A stretch of DNA of 64,000 bases, taken from assembly GCA_039649115.1 (NCBI GenBank), contig JBBWZQ010000310.1, forward strand, positions 1 to 64,000, in the 5' to 3' direction. The position numbers and the translations under genes were made by a program. Positions 1-6,962 of the stretch are shown piece after piece (position 1 is the first letter of the stretch; each line of letters opens with the position of its first letter). Source of the stretch: DATEJJ01 sp039649115 (GTDB taxonomy: Bacteria > Actinomycetota > Actinomycetes > Mycobacteriales > Micromonosporaceae). The notes beneath the pieces were generated by a model. It did no database searches and had not been told where the DNA came from. It was given only the letters and a program-made list of their open reading frames with translations.

Positions 1-2
1 GC

Positions 3-152
3 CCCCCCGCCGTCGAGCCCCATGCACTCGTATCTGACAGCTCTCTCGTCAGACAGGAGCTCGGCTGGCGGCCCGCCCGCTCCGACCTACGGTCGATCAT
101 CGAGGACGCCTGGAACGCCGAGGCCGCGGCCGAATATGCGAAGGCCGCATAA
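3..152 (+). CDS. galE: C-terminal end of UDP-glucose 4-epimerase-like protein (partial)
   Basis: An open frame enters from the left edge and stops with TAA at 150-152. Its last residues include LVRQELGWRPARSDLRSI followed by an E-D-A-W segment, which is the typical carboxyl end of bacterial GalE-type NAD-dependent sugar epimerases (extended SDR family), where LGW-x-P and DAW are conserved. Only about 49 codons are visible, so the substrate (UDP-glucose/galactose or another nucleotide sugar) cannot be judged. It points towards the purC operon and is separated from it by a hairpin at 290-325. It probably belongs to the chromosomal flank rather than the mobile element. Confidence 0.65.
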   Translation, partial: PPAVEPHALVSDSSLVRQELGWRPARSDLRSIIEDAWNAEAAAEYAKAA

Positions 153-289
153 CAGGCCGATATGCACGACACGCATTGGACCGTGCAACCCCTTTGCAGG
201 AACCGTTGAGTTAGACGCACCGCCGCACACCGGGTCAGGTCCGTCCACCTCAGCGCGTTCCTTGACAAAACCATAGGGCAGTTGACGAA

Positions 290-325
290 CCCGGCCGCCG
301 GAAGCGCACCGATACGGCGGCCGGG
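290..325. terminator. Strong hairpin between the galE-like and purC operons
   Basis: Perfect 11-bp arms CCCGGCCGCCG (290-300) and CGGCGGCCGGG (315-325) surround a 14-nt loop. It lies between two convergent units, so it can act as a bidirectional terminator. No clear U-tract follows, which is common for actinomycete terminators. Confidence 0.6.
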
Positions 326-395
326 AGGCGGCTCCGGGCTCCGAGACCACCTGAAGGCACGATCCAAGCGAGGCTTCGCCCCCAAGCACAAGTGA

Positions 396-677
396 TCATG
401 CGGTGGCGTCGTTGGTCCTGTCGAAGTACAGGCCTTGGTCTGCTGCGGGCAAGATGCCGAACGCACGCAAGAGCATGCCGGCCGCGCCGGATGCCATCCC
501 CGCCCTCCCAGTACCGGGTGGCAGTTGCGGGTCCAGTCCGTGTGCGTAGAGCAACGCCCTAACGTCTGCGACAAGCTTGTCCGGGTCGTAGGTTTCTAGT
601 TGCTCGCCCCGCTCTGCCGCGCGACGCAGCATCGCGGAAGAGTCCATCTCCTCACGCGCAACGGTGGGAACGATCAT
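396..677 (-). CDS. Hypothetical protein coupled to purC
   Basis: I do not recognise this 93-residue protein. The ATG at 677 overlaps the purC stop codon as ATGA (674-677), with a GGGAG ribosome site inside the end of purC, so it is probably translated by coupling from purC. The TTG at 683 is an alternative start. The sequence is mixed charged N-terminally (REEMDSSAMLRRAAERGEQ) with a Gly/Pro-rich middle, and has no membrane segment or cysteine motif. It ends close to a terminator hairpin, so it is the last gene of the purC operon. Confidence 0.6.
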   Translation of the reverse strand: MIVPTVAREEMDSSAMLRRAAERGEQLETYDPDKLVADVRALLYAHGLDPQLPPGTGRAGMASGAAGMLLRAFGILPAADQGLYFDRTNDATA

Positions 678-1516
678 CGCCAACGCTCTCCCGTGATCTG
701 CTCAAATACCTTGATATACCGCGCCTGGGTGGCTTCCACGATATTCGCAGGGATCTCAGGCCCCGGTGGAGTGCGGTCCCACCAGGTCAATGTGGAGGAC
801 CAGTCGCGGACGAACTGCTTGTCCATGGCGTACTGGGATCGTCCCGGCTGCCACTGGTCGGCCGGCCAGAACCGCGACGAGTCGGAGGTGAGCACTTCAT
901 CGGCCAGGACCAGCGTTCCGTCCGGAGTGCGGCCAAACTCCAGCTTCGTGTCGGCGATGATCACGCCCCGTTCGGCGGCCAGCGCCGCACCTCGGCGGTA
1001 GATCTCCAGCGTCACCCGACGCAGTTCCTCGGCGACGTCGGCGCCGACCTGGTCTACAACGTCGTCGAACTCAATGAACTCGTCGTGGACGCCCGGAGCG
1101 GGCTCCGCCTTCGAGGTCGGGGTGAAGATCGCCTCGGGCAGGCGGGAGCCTTCGACCAGGCCGGCCGGCAAGGGCACCCCTGACACGGCCCCAGTCTTCT
1201 CGTACTCGCGCAGCCCCAGACCAGCCAGATAACCCCTGGCGATCCACTCGACAGACAGCATGTCCAGGCGCCGGCACCGGACCGCCCGGCCGGCCCACTC
1301 GGTTGGGACATCCGTACCGGAAATCACGTGGTTCGGTACAACATCAGCGAGCCGCTCGAACCACCACAGCGACAACTGAGTGAGCATCTTCCCCTTGTCC
1401 GGAATCGGCGTGGGCAAAACGACGTCGTAAACGCTCACCCGGTCCGAGGCGACCAGGATCAGGTCGTCGCCGTCCAGGTAGACATCCCGGACCTTGCCCC
1501 TGTGTAGTAGATCCAC
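674..1516 (-). CDS. purC: Phosphoribosylaminoimidazole-succinocarboxamide synthase (SAICAR synthase)
   Basis: Ligates L-aspartate to CAIR using ATP to give SAICAR, a step of cytosolic purine biosynthesis. The start of the fold, LHRGKVRDVY, is the PurC hallmark, followed by LILVASDRVSVYDVVLPTPI (substrate and nucleotide pocket) and, near the end, the SRFWP segment. I chose GTG at 1516 (280 residues, close to the family size) because it follows GGGGAG by four bases. The open frame extends further upstream, but that extension lies in the divergent promoter of the 1639 gene and has no PurC similarity. GTG at 1528 is a possible alternative. The gene is read divergently from a GntR regulator and has a translationally coupled 93-residue partner. 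It is a housekeeping gene and marks the likely chromosomal side. Confidence 0.93.
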   Translation of the reverse strand: MDLLHRGKVRDVYLDGDDLILVASDRVSVYDVVLPTPIPDKGKMLTQLSLWWFERLADVVPNHVISGTDVPTEWAGRAVRCRRLDMLSVEWIARGYLAGLGLREYEKTGAVSGVPLPAGLVEGSRLPEAIFTPTSKAEPAPGVHDEFIEFDDVVDQVGADVAEELRRVTLEIYRRGAALAAERGVIIADTKLEFGRTPDGTLVLADEVLTSDSSRFWPADQWQPGRSQYAMDKQFVRDWSSTLTWWDRTPPGPEIPANIVEATQARYIKVFEQITGERWR

Positions 1517-1574
1517 TTCTCTCCCCACTGACTGGTGACCCTTCGGCGTACCTGCCTGGCGAGCCTGCTCTGCG

Positions 1575-1610
1575 CTGCAACCCCCGTAGTGTGATGTTAT
1601 AGAACGCGAC
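1575..1610 (+). promoter_or_regulatory. Promoter and operator half of the 1639 GntR gene
   Basis: A CTGCAA -35-like hexamer (1575-1580), 17-nt spacer and TATAGA (1598-1603) form a plausible promoter. The segment GTTATAGAACGCGAC (1596-1610) repeats the operator found twice at 5960-6017, which suggests that the product of the 1639 gene represses itself here. Confidence 0.5.
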
Positions 1611-1638
1611 TGACCAGGGTTGAAAGGGGTCAAGAGGG

Positions 1639-2394
1639 GTGTCGCCACGAGTGGAACGGCATGTGCCGCCATACATGCAGATCACCGAGCACTACCGGGA
1701 TCTGATCAGGCGTGGCGAGCTGAAGAACGGCGACCGGCTGCCCTCCGCGCGGCAACTGGTCACCGAGTGGGGCGTGGCCCATGCGACCGCGGCCAAGGTG
1801 CTGACCACCCTCCGATCGGAAGGGCTGGTCACCACCACATCCGGGGGCGCCGGCGGGACCGTCGTAAGCGTCCAGGACCTGCGCGAGGTCGGATACGCCC
1901 CTCGGGACCGCATGCTCGCGGTCCGCCGGTGGGGCCGGATCTACCCGCCCGGCGAGTACGCCCGGATCGTCTCGGCCGAGATGTCCACCGCGCCCGACCA
2001 CGTCGCCGACGCGCTCGGCGTCGACCCTGGCGCCACCGTCATCCGCCGCCAGCGGGTGACCTACCACAACGACACCCCCGTATCAGCCTCCACCAGCTGG
2101 TTCCCCGGCGCCCTAGCCGAGGTAGTGCCCGAGCTGCTCGCCACCGACCGAATCCCCCAGGGAACCGCCGGCGTTATCGAGCAGCGGAGCGGACGGACGA
2201 TGAGCCAGGGCCGCGACGGGATCAGCGCCGCACTCGCGGACACAGCCGTCGCGGCCAAGCTGGACGTACCCGTGGGAAGCCCGGTCCTGATCGGCCGCAA
2301 CTGGGTGCGTGACGGCTCCGGCGAGGTCATCGAGTACGGCGAATGGACCTCACGCCCGTCCCGCTGGGCCACGTACGACTACGAGCTGGGCTAA
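1639..2394 (+). CDS. GntR-family repressor with UTRA ligand domain
   Basis: A 251-residue transcription regulator. Residues 10-75 form a winged HTH typical of GntR (YRDLIRRGELKNGDRLPSAR, then a recognition helix around ATAAKVLTTLRSEG). Residues about 95-245 are a UTRA domain (DPGATVIRRQRVTYHNDTPV pattern and the closing WTSRPSRWATYDY strand). The GTG start has AGGGG nine bases upstream. Family members of the HutC/KorSA type repress transfer or metabolic promoters and are released by a small ligand. The same operator sequence precedes this gene and the 6.2 kb operon, so I infer that it is the master repressor of that operon. The ligand is unknown. About 145 bp with no convincing gene separate it from the convergent gene downstream. 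Confidence 0.85.
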   Translation: MSPRVERHVPPYMQITEHYRDLIRRGELKNGDRLPSARQLVTEWGVAHATAAKVLTTLRSEGLVTTTSGGAGGTVVSVQDLREVGYAPRDRMLAVRRWGRIYPPGEYARIVSAEMSTAPDHVADALGVDPGATVIRRQRVTYHNDTPVSASTSWFPGALAEVVPELLATDRIPQGTAGVIEQRSGRTMSQGRDGISAALADTAVAAKLDVPVGSPVLIGRNWVRDGSGEVIEYGEWTSRPSRWATYDYELG

Positions 2395-2540
2395 ATCAGA
2401 GACCTCTACCTCAACGTCGTCCTCGCGGCCACGCCGGCCGCCCACTACTCCTGATGCAGCGCTCACCTGTCCCGGTCGGCATCGGGCCCGGCGTCGTGAT
2501 CGGGCCAGGGATCCTGAGCGGACTCGTCGCGGTGCAGGGC

Positions 2541-3449
2541 TTAGGCGGCGCCGTCAGGCGCGGTGGCGATCGTCATTCCGCACGGCCCTTCTAGATCTAC
2601 GTGAGTGATCACGTATGTGCTTCCTGTAGAGAGCTGAAGGTCAGACGCGGTAACGGGCCCTTGGCGCTCCCACCGGGTGCCGTTCTGAGTGCCTTCCAAC
2701 GCCCAGTTGCCCGGCGCCTCCTCGCGCAGGCGGTACTGCATGAACGGCATCAGGTCGGCCGCGCGAGGACCCACCCACCGGTAGTCGACGGTGAGTCCGT
2801 TGGCAACGTGAGTGTGACTAGGGGCCCAGTTTCCTGCGGGGTCGGGGCTCTCAACTGGCAGCCGTACCCAGCTCGGCAGCGTCGGCATGGGGGGAACCTC
2901 CTGGATGCGGCCCCGGTATGTGGGGGAAAGGGGCGCGGCCAAGGTCTGGAACAGAACGCCTGACCGCCGCCCCTGTCTGTCTACTGTGCGCAGATAGGTC
3001 CATCCCCTGGTCGCGTAGTACCTGTGCAGCCTCTGGTTGGTCTTCCACGCGTCCAAGCGCAGAAAGCGGCAGCCACGGCGATGCGCGTGGTCTCCCGCCC
3101 ATTCCAGGAGAAGCGCGCCGAGCTCGTCACCGCTCCGGTCGCGTCGAACGGCCAACTTGGACAGGTAGCCGGCCGGTTGCGCCCGTTCGGCCGGCGTCCA
3201 GAAGTCCTCGTCGGCGCGCCACTCCAGCGTGATCGTGCCGACCAGGTCAGCGCCATCGAGCAGCAGCCAAACCTCGCCGCGCTGGATCGCTTGGGTGACC
3301 TTCCCGTTTGGCCCCACCCAGTTGCGCCACGTAGACCACTGGTCAAGGCCCTGCTCGCGGAGCCACCGGATCGACTGCCCCAGCAGCCCCATGACAGCGT
3401 CAAACTCGTCGACCCTTGCCGGCCTGACGGTCAGGGCGTTCACTCCCAT
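2541..3449 (-). CDS. GNAT acetyltransferase fused to an unknown C-terminal domain
   Basis: 302 residues. Residues about 5-175 are a GNAT acyltransferase: VRPARVDEFDAVM start, central strand LSKLAVRRDRSGDELGALLL (acetyl-CoA binding region, degenerate Q/R-x-x-G-x-G/A as RSGDELG), and RFLRLDAW plus a Tyr-rich GWTYLR end. Residues about 185-302 (starting MPTLPSWVRLPVESPD) do not match any family I know and contain many Trp and Tyr. The start overlaps the stop of the upstream GntR gene by 10 bp, so both are one operon and the regulator may respond to the substrate or product. The acceptor substrate is unknown. GTG at 3443 is an alternative start. Confidence 0.75.
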   Translation of the reverse strand: MGVNALTVRPARVDEFDAVMGLLGQSIRWLREQGLDQWSTWRNWVGPNGKVTQAIQRGEVWLLLDGADLVGTITLEWRADEDFWTPAERAQPAGYLSKLAVRRDRSGDELGALLLEWAGDHAHRRGCRFLRLDAWKTNQRLHRYYATRGWTYLRTVDRQGRRSGVLFQTLAAPLSPTYRGRIQEVPPMPTLPSWVRLPVESPDPAGNWAPSHTHVANGLTVDYRWVGPRAADLMPFMQYRLREEAPGNWALEGTQNGTRWERQGPVTASDLQLSTGSTYVITHVDLEGPCGMTIATAPDGAA

Positions 3450-4204
3450 CGCCGCTCAAAGACGATGACGTGTCTGTCGCCCGGAAGCACATTGAGCGTG
3501 CACCGGACCGGGCGCCCATCGGCCGTGTAGCCGGTGACGTAGTGGACGGCGACAGGGGTACCAGGGCCGAGGTCGAGGCGGTGCATCTCGTCTGGGGTCG
3601 GCATGCGGACGAAGATCTCATCAATGGCCCGGGCTTGGGGGAAGCCGAGATCGGCCAGCGCCTGGTTGGTGCCGCGGGTGACGTCGGCTGGCGACATGAT
3701 CTCGGAGTCCTTGACGACATCCAAGGGATAGTGACTGTCGTTGATGTTGACGGGCTCGCCGTTGATGAACCGGACCCGGCGGCGGGCGACGACGACCTGG
3801 CCGACTGAGACTTGGAGGCGCTGGGCAATCTCCGGCGTGGCTGCGACCATCGAGACCTCGATCGTCTGGCTCGGGGTGCGCCCTTCCTCGGTGATCTGCT
3901 GGAAGAAGCGATCCATTTCAGGCGTGGCTGGCAGCGGCCGCGACTCGGCCTGCGGTCGGTAGACCACATGCTCGCGCTGTCTGACGAAGTAGCCATGCGG
4001 CCGACGCGCGATGATCAATCCTTCGGTGATCAGCACGGACAACCCGCTACGGGCGGTCTGGCGGACACAGCCGAACGCTTCGGCCAGCTCATGCTCTGTC
4101 GGCAGCTGGTCACCCGGCCGCAATTCGCCGGACGCGATCTTGTCGCGGTACGCCGCCGCGATGCGCTGGTAGGCGGGCGTTCTGGCACTTCGCAGCTTGT
4201 CCAC
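3440..4204 (-). CDS. GntR-family regulator with UTRA domain
   Basis: 254 residues: GntR winged helix at about 10-75 (YRDKIASGELRPGDQLPTEH and the QTARSGLSVLITEGLI recognition region), then UTRA at about 100-250 with VARRRVRFINGEPVNINDSHY. GTG start with GGAGG seven bases upstream. The downstream GNAT gene overlaps its 3' end. Three GACTAGA-type repeats lie 25-120 bp upstream (4230-4323), the expected place for an autoregulatory operator. The ligand is unknown. Confidence 0.83.
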   Translation of the reverse strand: MDKLRSARTPAYQRIAAAYRDKIASGELRPGDQLPTEHELAEAFGCVRQTARSGLSVLITEGLIIARRPHGYFVRQREHVVYRPQAESRPLPATPEMDRFFQQITEEGRTPSQTIEVSMVAATPEIAQRLQVSVGQVVVARRRVRFINGEPVNINDSHYPLDVVKDSEIMSPADVTRGTNQALADLGFPQARAIDEIFVRMPTPDEMHRLDLGPGTPVAVHYVTGYTADGRPVRCTLNVLPGDRHVIVFERRWE

Positions 4205-4228
4205 CCGCTCGCCTCCGAGATCTCTAAC

Positions 4229-4323
4229 GTCTAGTCAATATAAGCAAAGCTCTTGACGTGGCCTCCATGGAGCCGGAACATCGACATCACGGATATTGTC
4301 TAGTCAATCTGGATGATCTAGTC
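4229..4323 (-). promoter_or_regulatory. Repeated TCTAGTCAA operators before the 4204 GntR gene
   Basis: TCTAGTCAA occurs at 4230-4238 and 4299-4307, and TCTAGTC again at 4317-4323. On the minus strand each reads TTGACTAGA or GACTAGA, overlapping possible -35 elements (TTGACT) with AT-rich DNA (TTATAT) nearby. This is likely the autoregulatory binding region of the adjacent GntR protein. Confidence 0.5.
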
Positions 4324-4347
4324 GTTCGTTGATAACTCCAACGAAGA

Positions 4348-4384
4348 GGGGGCCGGGAGGAGAACGATCGTTCCCCTGGCCCCC
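4348..4384. terminator. Terminator hairpin after the GntR/UTRA pair
   Basis: Arms GGGGGCC (4348-4354) and GGCCCCC (4378-4384) enclose a further palindrome AACGATCGTT. It sits 26 bp beyond the stop of the 4410 gene and would end the minus-strand transcript from 5.8 kb. Confidence 0.55.
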
Positions 4385-4409
4385 TTGTCCTTACCTTCCG
4401 GCCCGGTGT

Positions 4410-5129
4410 TCAGTCTGGGATCGGTTGACGGTAGACCAGCTCGTGCAGGTGGGCGCCTTTGACCAGGATCGACGCTTCCACCGGCCGCGCTTGGCTGGAG
4501 TAGATCACCCGGGACTGGCGGATCACCGGCACGTCGTCAGGTAGTTCGAGGATCTCCAGTTCCTCAGTGGTCGGCAGCCGCGCGGATAGCCGATCGACGA
4601 AGTCGCGCTGGGGATGGCCGAGTTCCGCGAGCACCCGGGGCGCCCCGCCGGAGATCTTGCCGCGTTTCGCCAGGTCGCTGCCCCGGGCAAGCTCGGCCGG
4701 GTAGTACGACCAGGACAGCTCCACCGGCTCGCCGTCGTGCAAGAGCAGCCGATGCCGCAGCACCGCGACGTCGCCCTCGGCCAGGCCGAGCGCCAGCATG
4801 ACATCGGCCGACGGCCGAACCTCGGCCACCTCCAACAGTTGGTAGCTGTACCCGCGGGGGGATGGGGCGAAGTAGGCGGCCACCTCCACCACGTGCGGCT
4901 GTCGGTCGCGCACGTAGACGCCCTTGCCGACCTGGCTGATGAGGAATCCTTCCTCCTTGAGCGTGGCCAGAGCGCGCTGAATGGTCGCGTTCGCCGCGGT
5001 GTACTGCGTGACGAGGTTCGGGGTTGATGGAAGTTGCGTACCCGGGGCCAGTTCGCCGGACATGATCCGGGCCCGGATCTCGGCGGCGATCTGCTGATGG
5101 CGAGGCCGGCCGTCACTCCTTCTGGCCAC
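4410..5129 (-). CDS. GntR-family regulator with UTRA domain
   Basis: 239 residues from GTG 5129 (GGGAGG six bases upstream). N-terminal winged helix at about 10-75 (ARIMSGELAPGTQLPS, then ATIQRALATLKEEGF) and UTRA at about 95-238 (VLRHRLLLHDGEPVELSWSY, ILELPDDVPVIRQSRVIYSS). The open frame continues upstream through the neighbouring gene, but that part is Gly/Arg-rich and out of frame with a convincing protein, so I rejected it. The start is 17 bp after the stop of the UTRA-only gene, so the two are one operon. Pairs of an HTH-bearing and an HTH-less UTRA protein suggest mixed dimers (inference). Confidence 0.83.
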   Translation of the reverse strand: MARRSDGRPRHQQIAAEIRARIMSGELAPGTQLPSTPNLVTQYTAANATIQRALATLKEEGFLISQVGKGVYVRDRQPHVVEVAAYFAPSPRGYSYQLLEVAEVRPSADVMLALGLAEGDVAVLRHRLLLHDGEPVELSWSYYPAELARGSDLAKRGKISGGAPRVLAELGHPQRDFVDRLSARLPTTEELEILELPDDVPVIRQSRVIYSSQARPVEASILVKGAHLHELVYRQPIPD

Positions 5130-5146
5130 GACGGCCTCCCTCTCGG

Positions 5147-5692
5147 TTAGTCGATGAACAGCTGGTACCGCAGGTGCCGGTCCTTGGCGATCATTGTGAT
5201 CACGCTCGCCTCGACCGGCTGCCCATTCTCGGCCGTGGCGACCCGCACAAGGTGGAGCACCCACTCGTCGGCGCCCAGCGCCAGCGACTCGCGCTCCTCG
5301 GCGGTGGCCAGGCGGGCGCTGATGTCCTCGCTCACCCGGCGCGGGCGGTACCCCAGTTCGGCGAGCAGGGTCACCGCACCCCCGGGGATCTTGCGCGGCT
5401 CGGCCAGCCGGGTACCCCGGGCGATCGAGGCCGGGTAGTAGGAGTCCGTCAGCTCGACCGGCTCGCCGTCGAGCAGCATCACCCGGCGACGGACCACCAC
5501 CGGCTCCCCGCTCGCCACATGTAGGGCCTCGGCCACCGCCGGCGGCGGGACCAGCTCTGCCACCTCGACAAGGCGCTGTGTACCGGTGTGGCCCTGTTGG
5601 GACGCCTCGTCGGCCCAGGCCTCGCGGTCCCCCGCTGACCGTGGTGTGACGTACGGCGTCGACACGCTGACCCACTCACCCAACTCGGTCAT
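5147..5692 (-). CDS. UTRA-domain protein lacking a DNA-binding domain
   Basis: 181 residues, essentially all UTRA: VSVSTPYVTPRSAGDREAW start, then VVVRRRVMLLDGEPVELTDS and RGTRLAEPRKIPGGAVTLLA, the usual UTRA core, ending EASVITMIAKDRHLRYQLF. No HTH is present. ATG 5692 is preferred over GTG 5707 because GAGGGGG precedes it at normal distance. It is first in a two-gene operon with the 5129 GntR protein. Its fold is similar in sequence to the UTRA half of its neighbour, consistent with duplication and loss of the HTH. I infer it modulates the partner by dimerising or by titrating ligand. Confidence 0.75.
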   Translation of the reverse strand: MTELGEWVSVSTPYVTPRSAGDREAWADEASQQGHTGTQRLVEVAELVPPPAVAEALHVASGEPVVVRRRVMLLDGEPVELTDSYYPASIARGTRLAEPRKIPGGAVTLLAELGYRPRRVSEDISARLATAEERESLALGADEWVLHLVRVATAENGQPVEASVITMIAKDRHLRYQLFID

Positions 5693-5760
5693 CCCGGGCC
5701 CCCTCACCGACTCTCACGTCGGCGGCAGCTGCCGCCCCCCCACCTAGCCACCCTAAGCGC

Positions 5761-5829
5761 AAGGCAGTAAGGAACAGATCACCTAGCACCATCTGCAAGA
5801 TACCTTGTTGCCTTATCTGAAAGGCAGTA
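5761..5829 (-). promoter_or_regulatory. Control region of the UTRA/GntR operon
   Basis: AAGGCAGTA occurs at 5761-5769 and again 60 bp later at 5821-5829. Between them are the inverted repeats CAAGATACCTTG (5796-5807) and GCCTTATCTGAAAGGC (5810-5825). They lie 70-135 bp upstream of the minus-strand UTRA gene. The about 500-bp gap 5693-6204 holds this region and the divergent promoter described next, and no gene. Confidence 0.45.
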
Positions 5830-5954
5830 CGGTCACCCTACGTCAGGACAGCGCCACAACACAAAGCAGGTCCCCGGCGGGATCGCACCCGCCGAGGCCC
5901 CAAGCAGACACCCCAAACCCCAAGCTCAAAGGGGCGCAGAGGCAAAGTCAGGCA

Positions 5955-6017
5955 TTGACCGCGTTATAGAACGCGATCTACTGTTGGGTTATCACGTTCT
6001 ACCACATAGAACGCGAC
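5955..6017 (+). promoter_or_regulatory. Promoter with operators before the WhiB-sigma-TraB operon
   Basis: TTGACC (5955-5960), an 18-nt spacer and TACTGT (5979-5984) form a good promoter. The palindrome CGCGTTATAGAACGCG (5960-5975) fills the spacer, so a bound protein would block RNA polymerase. A second site has arms GTTCTA (5996-6001) and TAGAAC (6007-6012). The same motif precedes the 1639 GntR gene. Confidence 0.65.
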
Positions 6018-6063
6018 GGTGCAGCTTCAGCCGTACGGCCGCTGTGCCCGTTACGCAAGATTT

Positions 6064-6136
6064 CCGCTCGGTGTTCACAGCGCCGAGCGGGAGCCGTAAC
6101 AGTGCGAGACCCGGTGTTCACAGCACCGGGCCTCGC
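6064..6136 (+). promoter_or_regulatory. Two tandem leader hairpins with the same loop
   Basis: Hairpin 1 has arms CCGCTCGG (6064-6071) and CCGAGCGG (6083-6090). Hairpin 2 has GCGAG plus CCCGGTG (6104-6116) pairing with CACCGGG plus CTCGC (6124-6136). Both carry GGTGTTCACAGC across the loop. They fall in the predicted 5' leader, 70-140 nt before the 6205 start. Confidence 0.5.
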
Positions 6137-6204
6137 AGGACCTGGGCGGTTGTGCCCGCCGAGGTCCCGATGGCATCGCCCCACCCCGTCGAAGGAGGAA
6201 ACGG

Positions 6205-6573
6205 ATGCCAGAGGTCAGACTAACGTGCACCGAAGTTCCCGAGCACGTCCGCGCGATGACCGGACGCCAGCTCAGCGTGGTGGTGTCCAGGTCGGGCAAG
6301 TGCCGCGCCTTCCCGTCGGCGCTTGCCGAGGAGTTCTTCCCGCTCACGCGACCGGGAGTGGACCAGCCGGACAAACGACGCGAGGCCGAGCAGAAGGCGC
6401 GCAGGCTGTGCGGCGGCTGCCCGGTCCAGGCCGAATGCCTGGAGTCGGCGCTGCGCTTTCCCGGTGAGCAGCACGGCGTGTTCGGCGCGACCACCGAGTG
6501 GGAGCGCGAGGAGATCCTGCGGGAACGCCGCCGCGAGGTACGGGTGGGCCAGCCGGCCGTGATGACCGGATGA
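6205..6573 (+). CDS. WhiB-like iron-sulfur transcription factor
   Basis: 122 residues with the four-cysteine Wbl arrangement: Cys33, Cys69, Cys72 and Cys78 (GKC...LCGGCPVQAEC), then the GVFGATTEWERE turn that corresponds to the G[VI]WGG motif, and an Arg-rich tail (RERRREV). Wbl proteins bind a [4Fe-4S] cluster and act with the principal sigma factor. ATG has GGAGG six bases upstream. It is the first gene of a long operon under the palindromic promoter at 5955-6017, and its stop overlaps the next start. The GVFG variant and the long N-terminus, which has an additional Cys8, are unusual. I infer that it switches on late or transfer genes of the element. Confidence 0.85.
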   Translation: MPEVRLTCTEVPEHVRAMTGRQLSVVVSRSGKCRAFPSALAEEFFPLTRPGVDQPDKRREAEQKARRLCGGCPVQAECLESALRFPGEQHGVFGATTEWEREEILRERRREVRVGQPAVMTG

Positions 6574-6962
6574 GCACCACCGCCACTCCCCCGCTGGTCA
6601 AGCCGGCCGCATCCCCGCCGCTGACCGACATGACCGAGGCGCAGATGCGCGAGGTCATCCGGGACGACATGCACCTGGTCTACGAGATCCCGGTGCAGTG
6701 GCTCAACCCGGAACGGCTGGCGTTCGTGGCGTGCACCACGGATCAGTGGCTGGGTCTGCTGGCCGCCGACGAGCTGTGCCGGCGCGAAGTGGGCGATGGC
6801 TACCCGATCGTGGCCGGCGGATTCATGGTCGACGAGCCGGAGGACGTGGTTCTGCTCGGCAAGCCGGGCAGCGGCAGCTTCGTCTGGCGGCCGGCCACAC
6901 CGGATGACACGTACGCGCTGACGGTGTGCGTGATCCGTCCCACCAAGGCGCTGCCGTTATGA
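6570..6962 (+). CDS. Hypothetical protein between WhiB-like and sigma factor
   Basis: 130 residues. The ATG overlaps the previous stop (ATGA). I do not recognise it. It begins with a Thr/Pro-rich segment, then an amphipathic helix (MTEAQMREVIRDDMHLVYE) and a mixed alpha/beta body with WLGLLAADELCRREVGDG. It is soluble with no signal sequence. Its last sense codon is TTA, rare in GC-rich actinomycetes, and the sequence TTATGA also gives the start of the sigma factor gene. Tight coupling suggests a partner of the Wbl or sigma protein, for example an anti-sigma role, but nothing in the sequence proves this. Confidence 0.7.
   Translation: MSTTATPPLVKPAASPPLTDMTEAQMREVIRDDMHLVYEIPVQWLNPERLAFVACTTDQWLGLLAADELCRREVGDGYPIVAGGFMVDEPEDVVLLGKPGSGSFVWRPATPDDTYALTVCVIRPTKALPL

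Noticed and set aside
153..395. tRNA gene as attachment site near purC
   Set aside because: No cloverleaf or CCA-type end could be built from this stretch; only a terminator hairpin is present.
1517..1672. N-terminal extension of PurC
   Set aside because: The frame is open but not PurC-like and covers the divergent GntR promoter; a GTG with a ribosome site at 1516 gives the usual size.
5148..5675. Long upstream extension of the 4410 GntR gene
   Set aside because: Its translation is Gly/Arg/Pro-rich noise opposite a well-supported UTRA gene in another frame.
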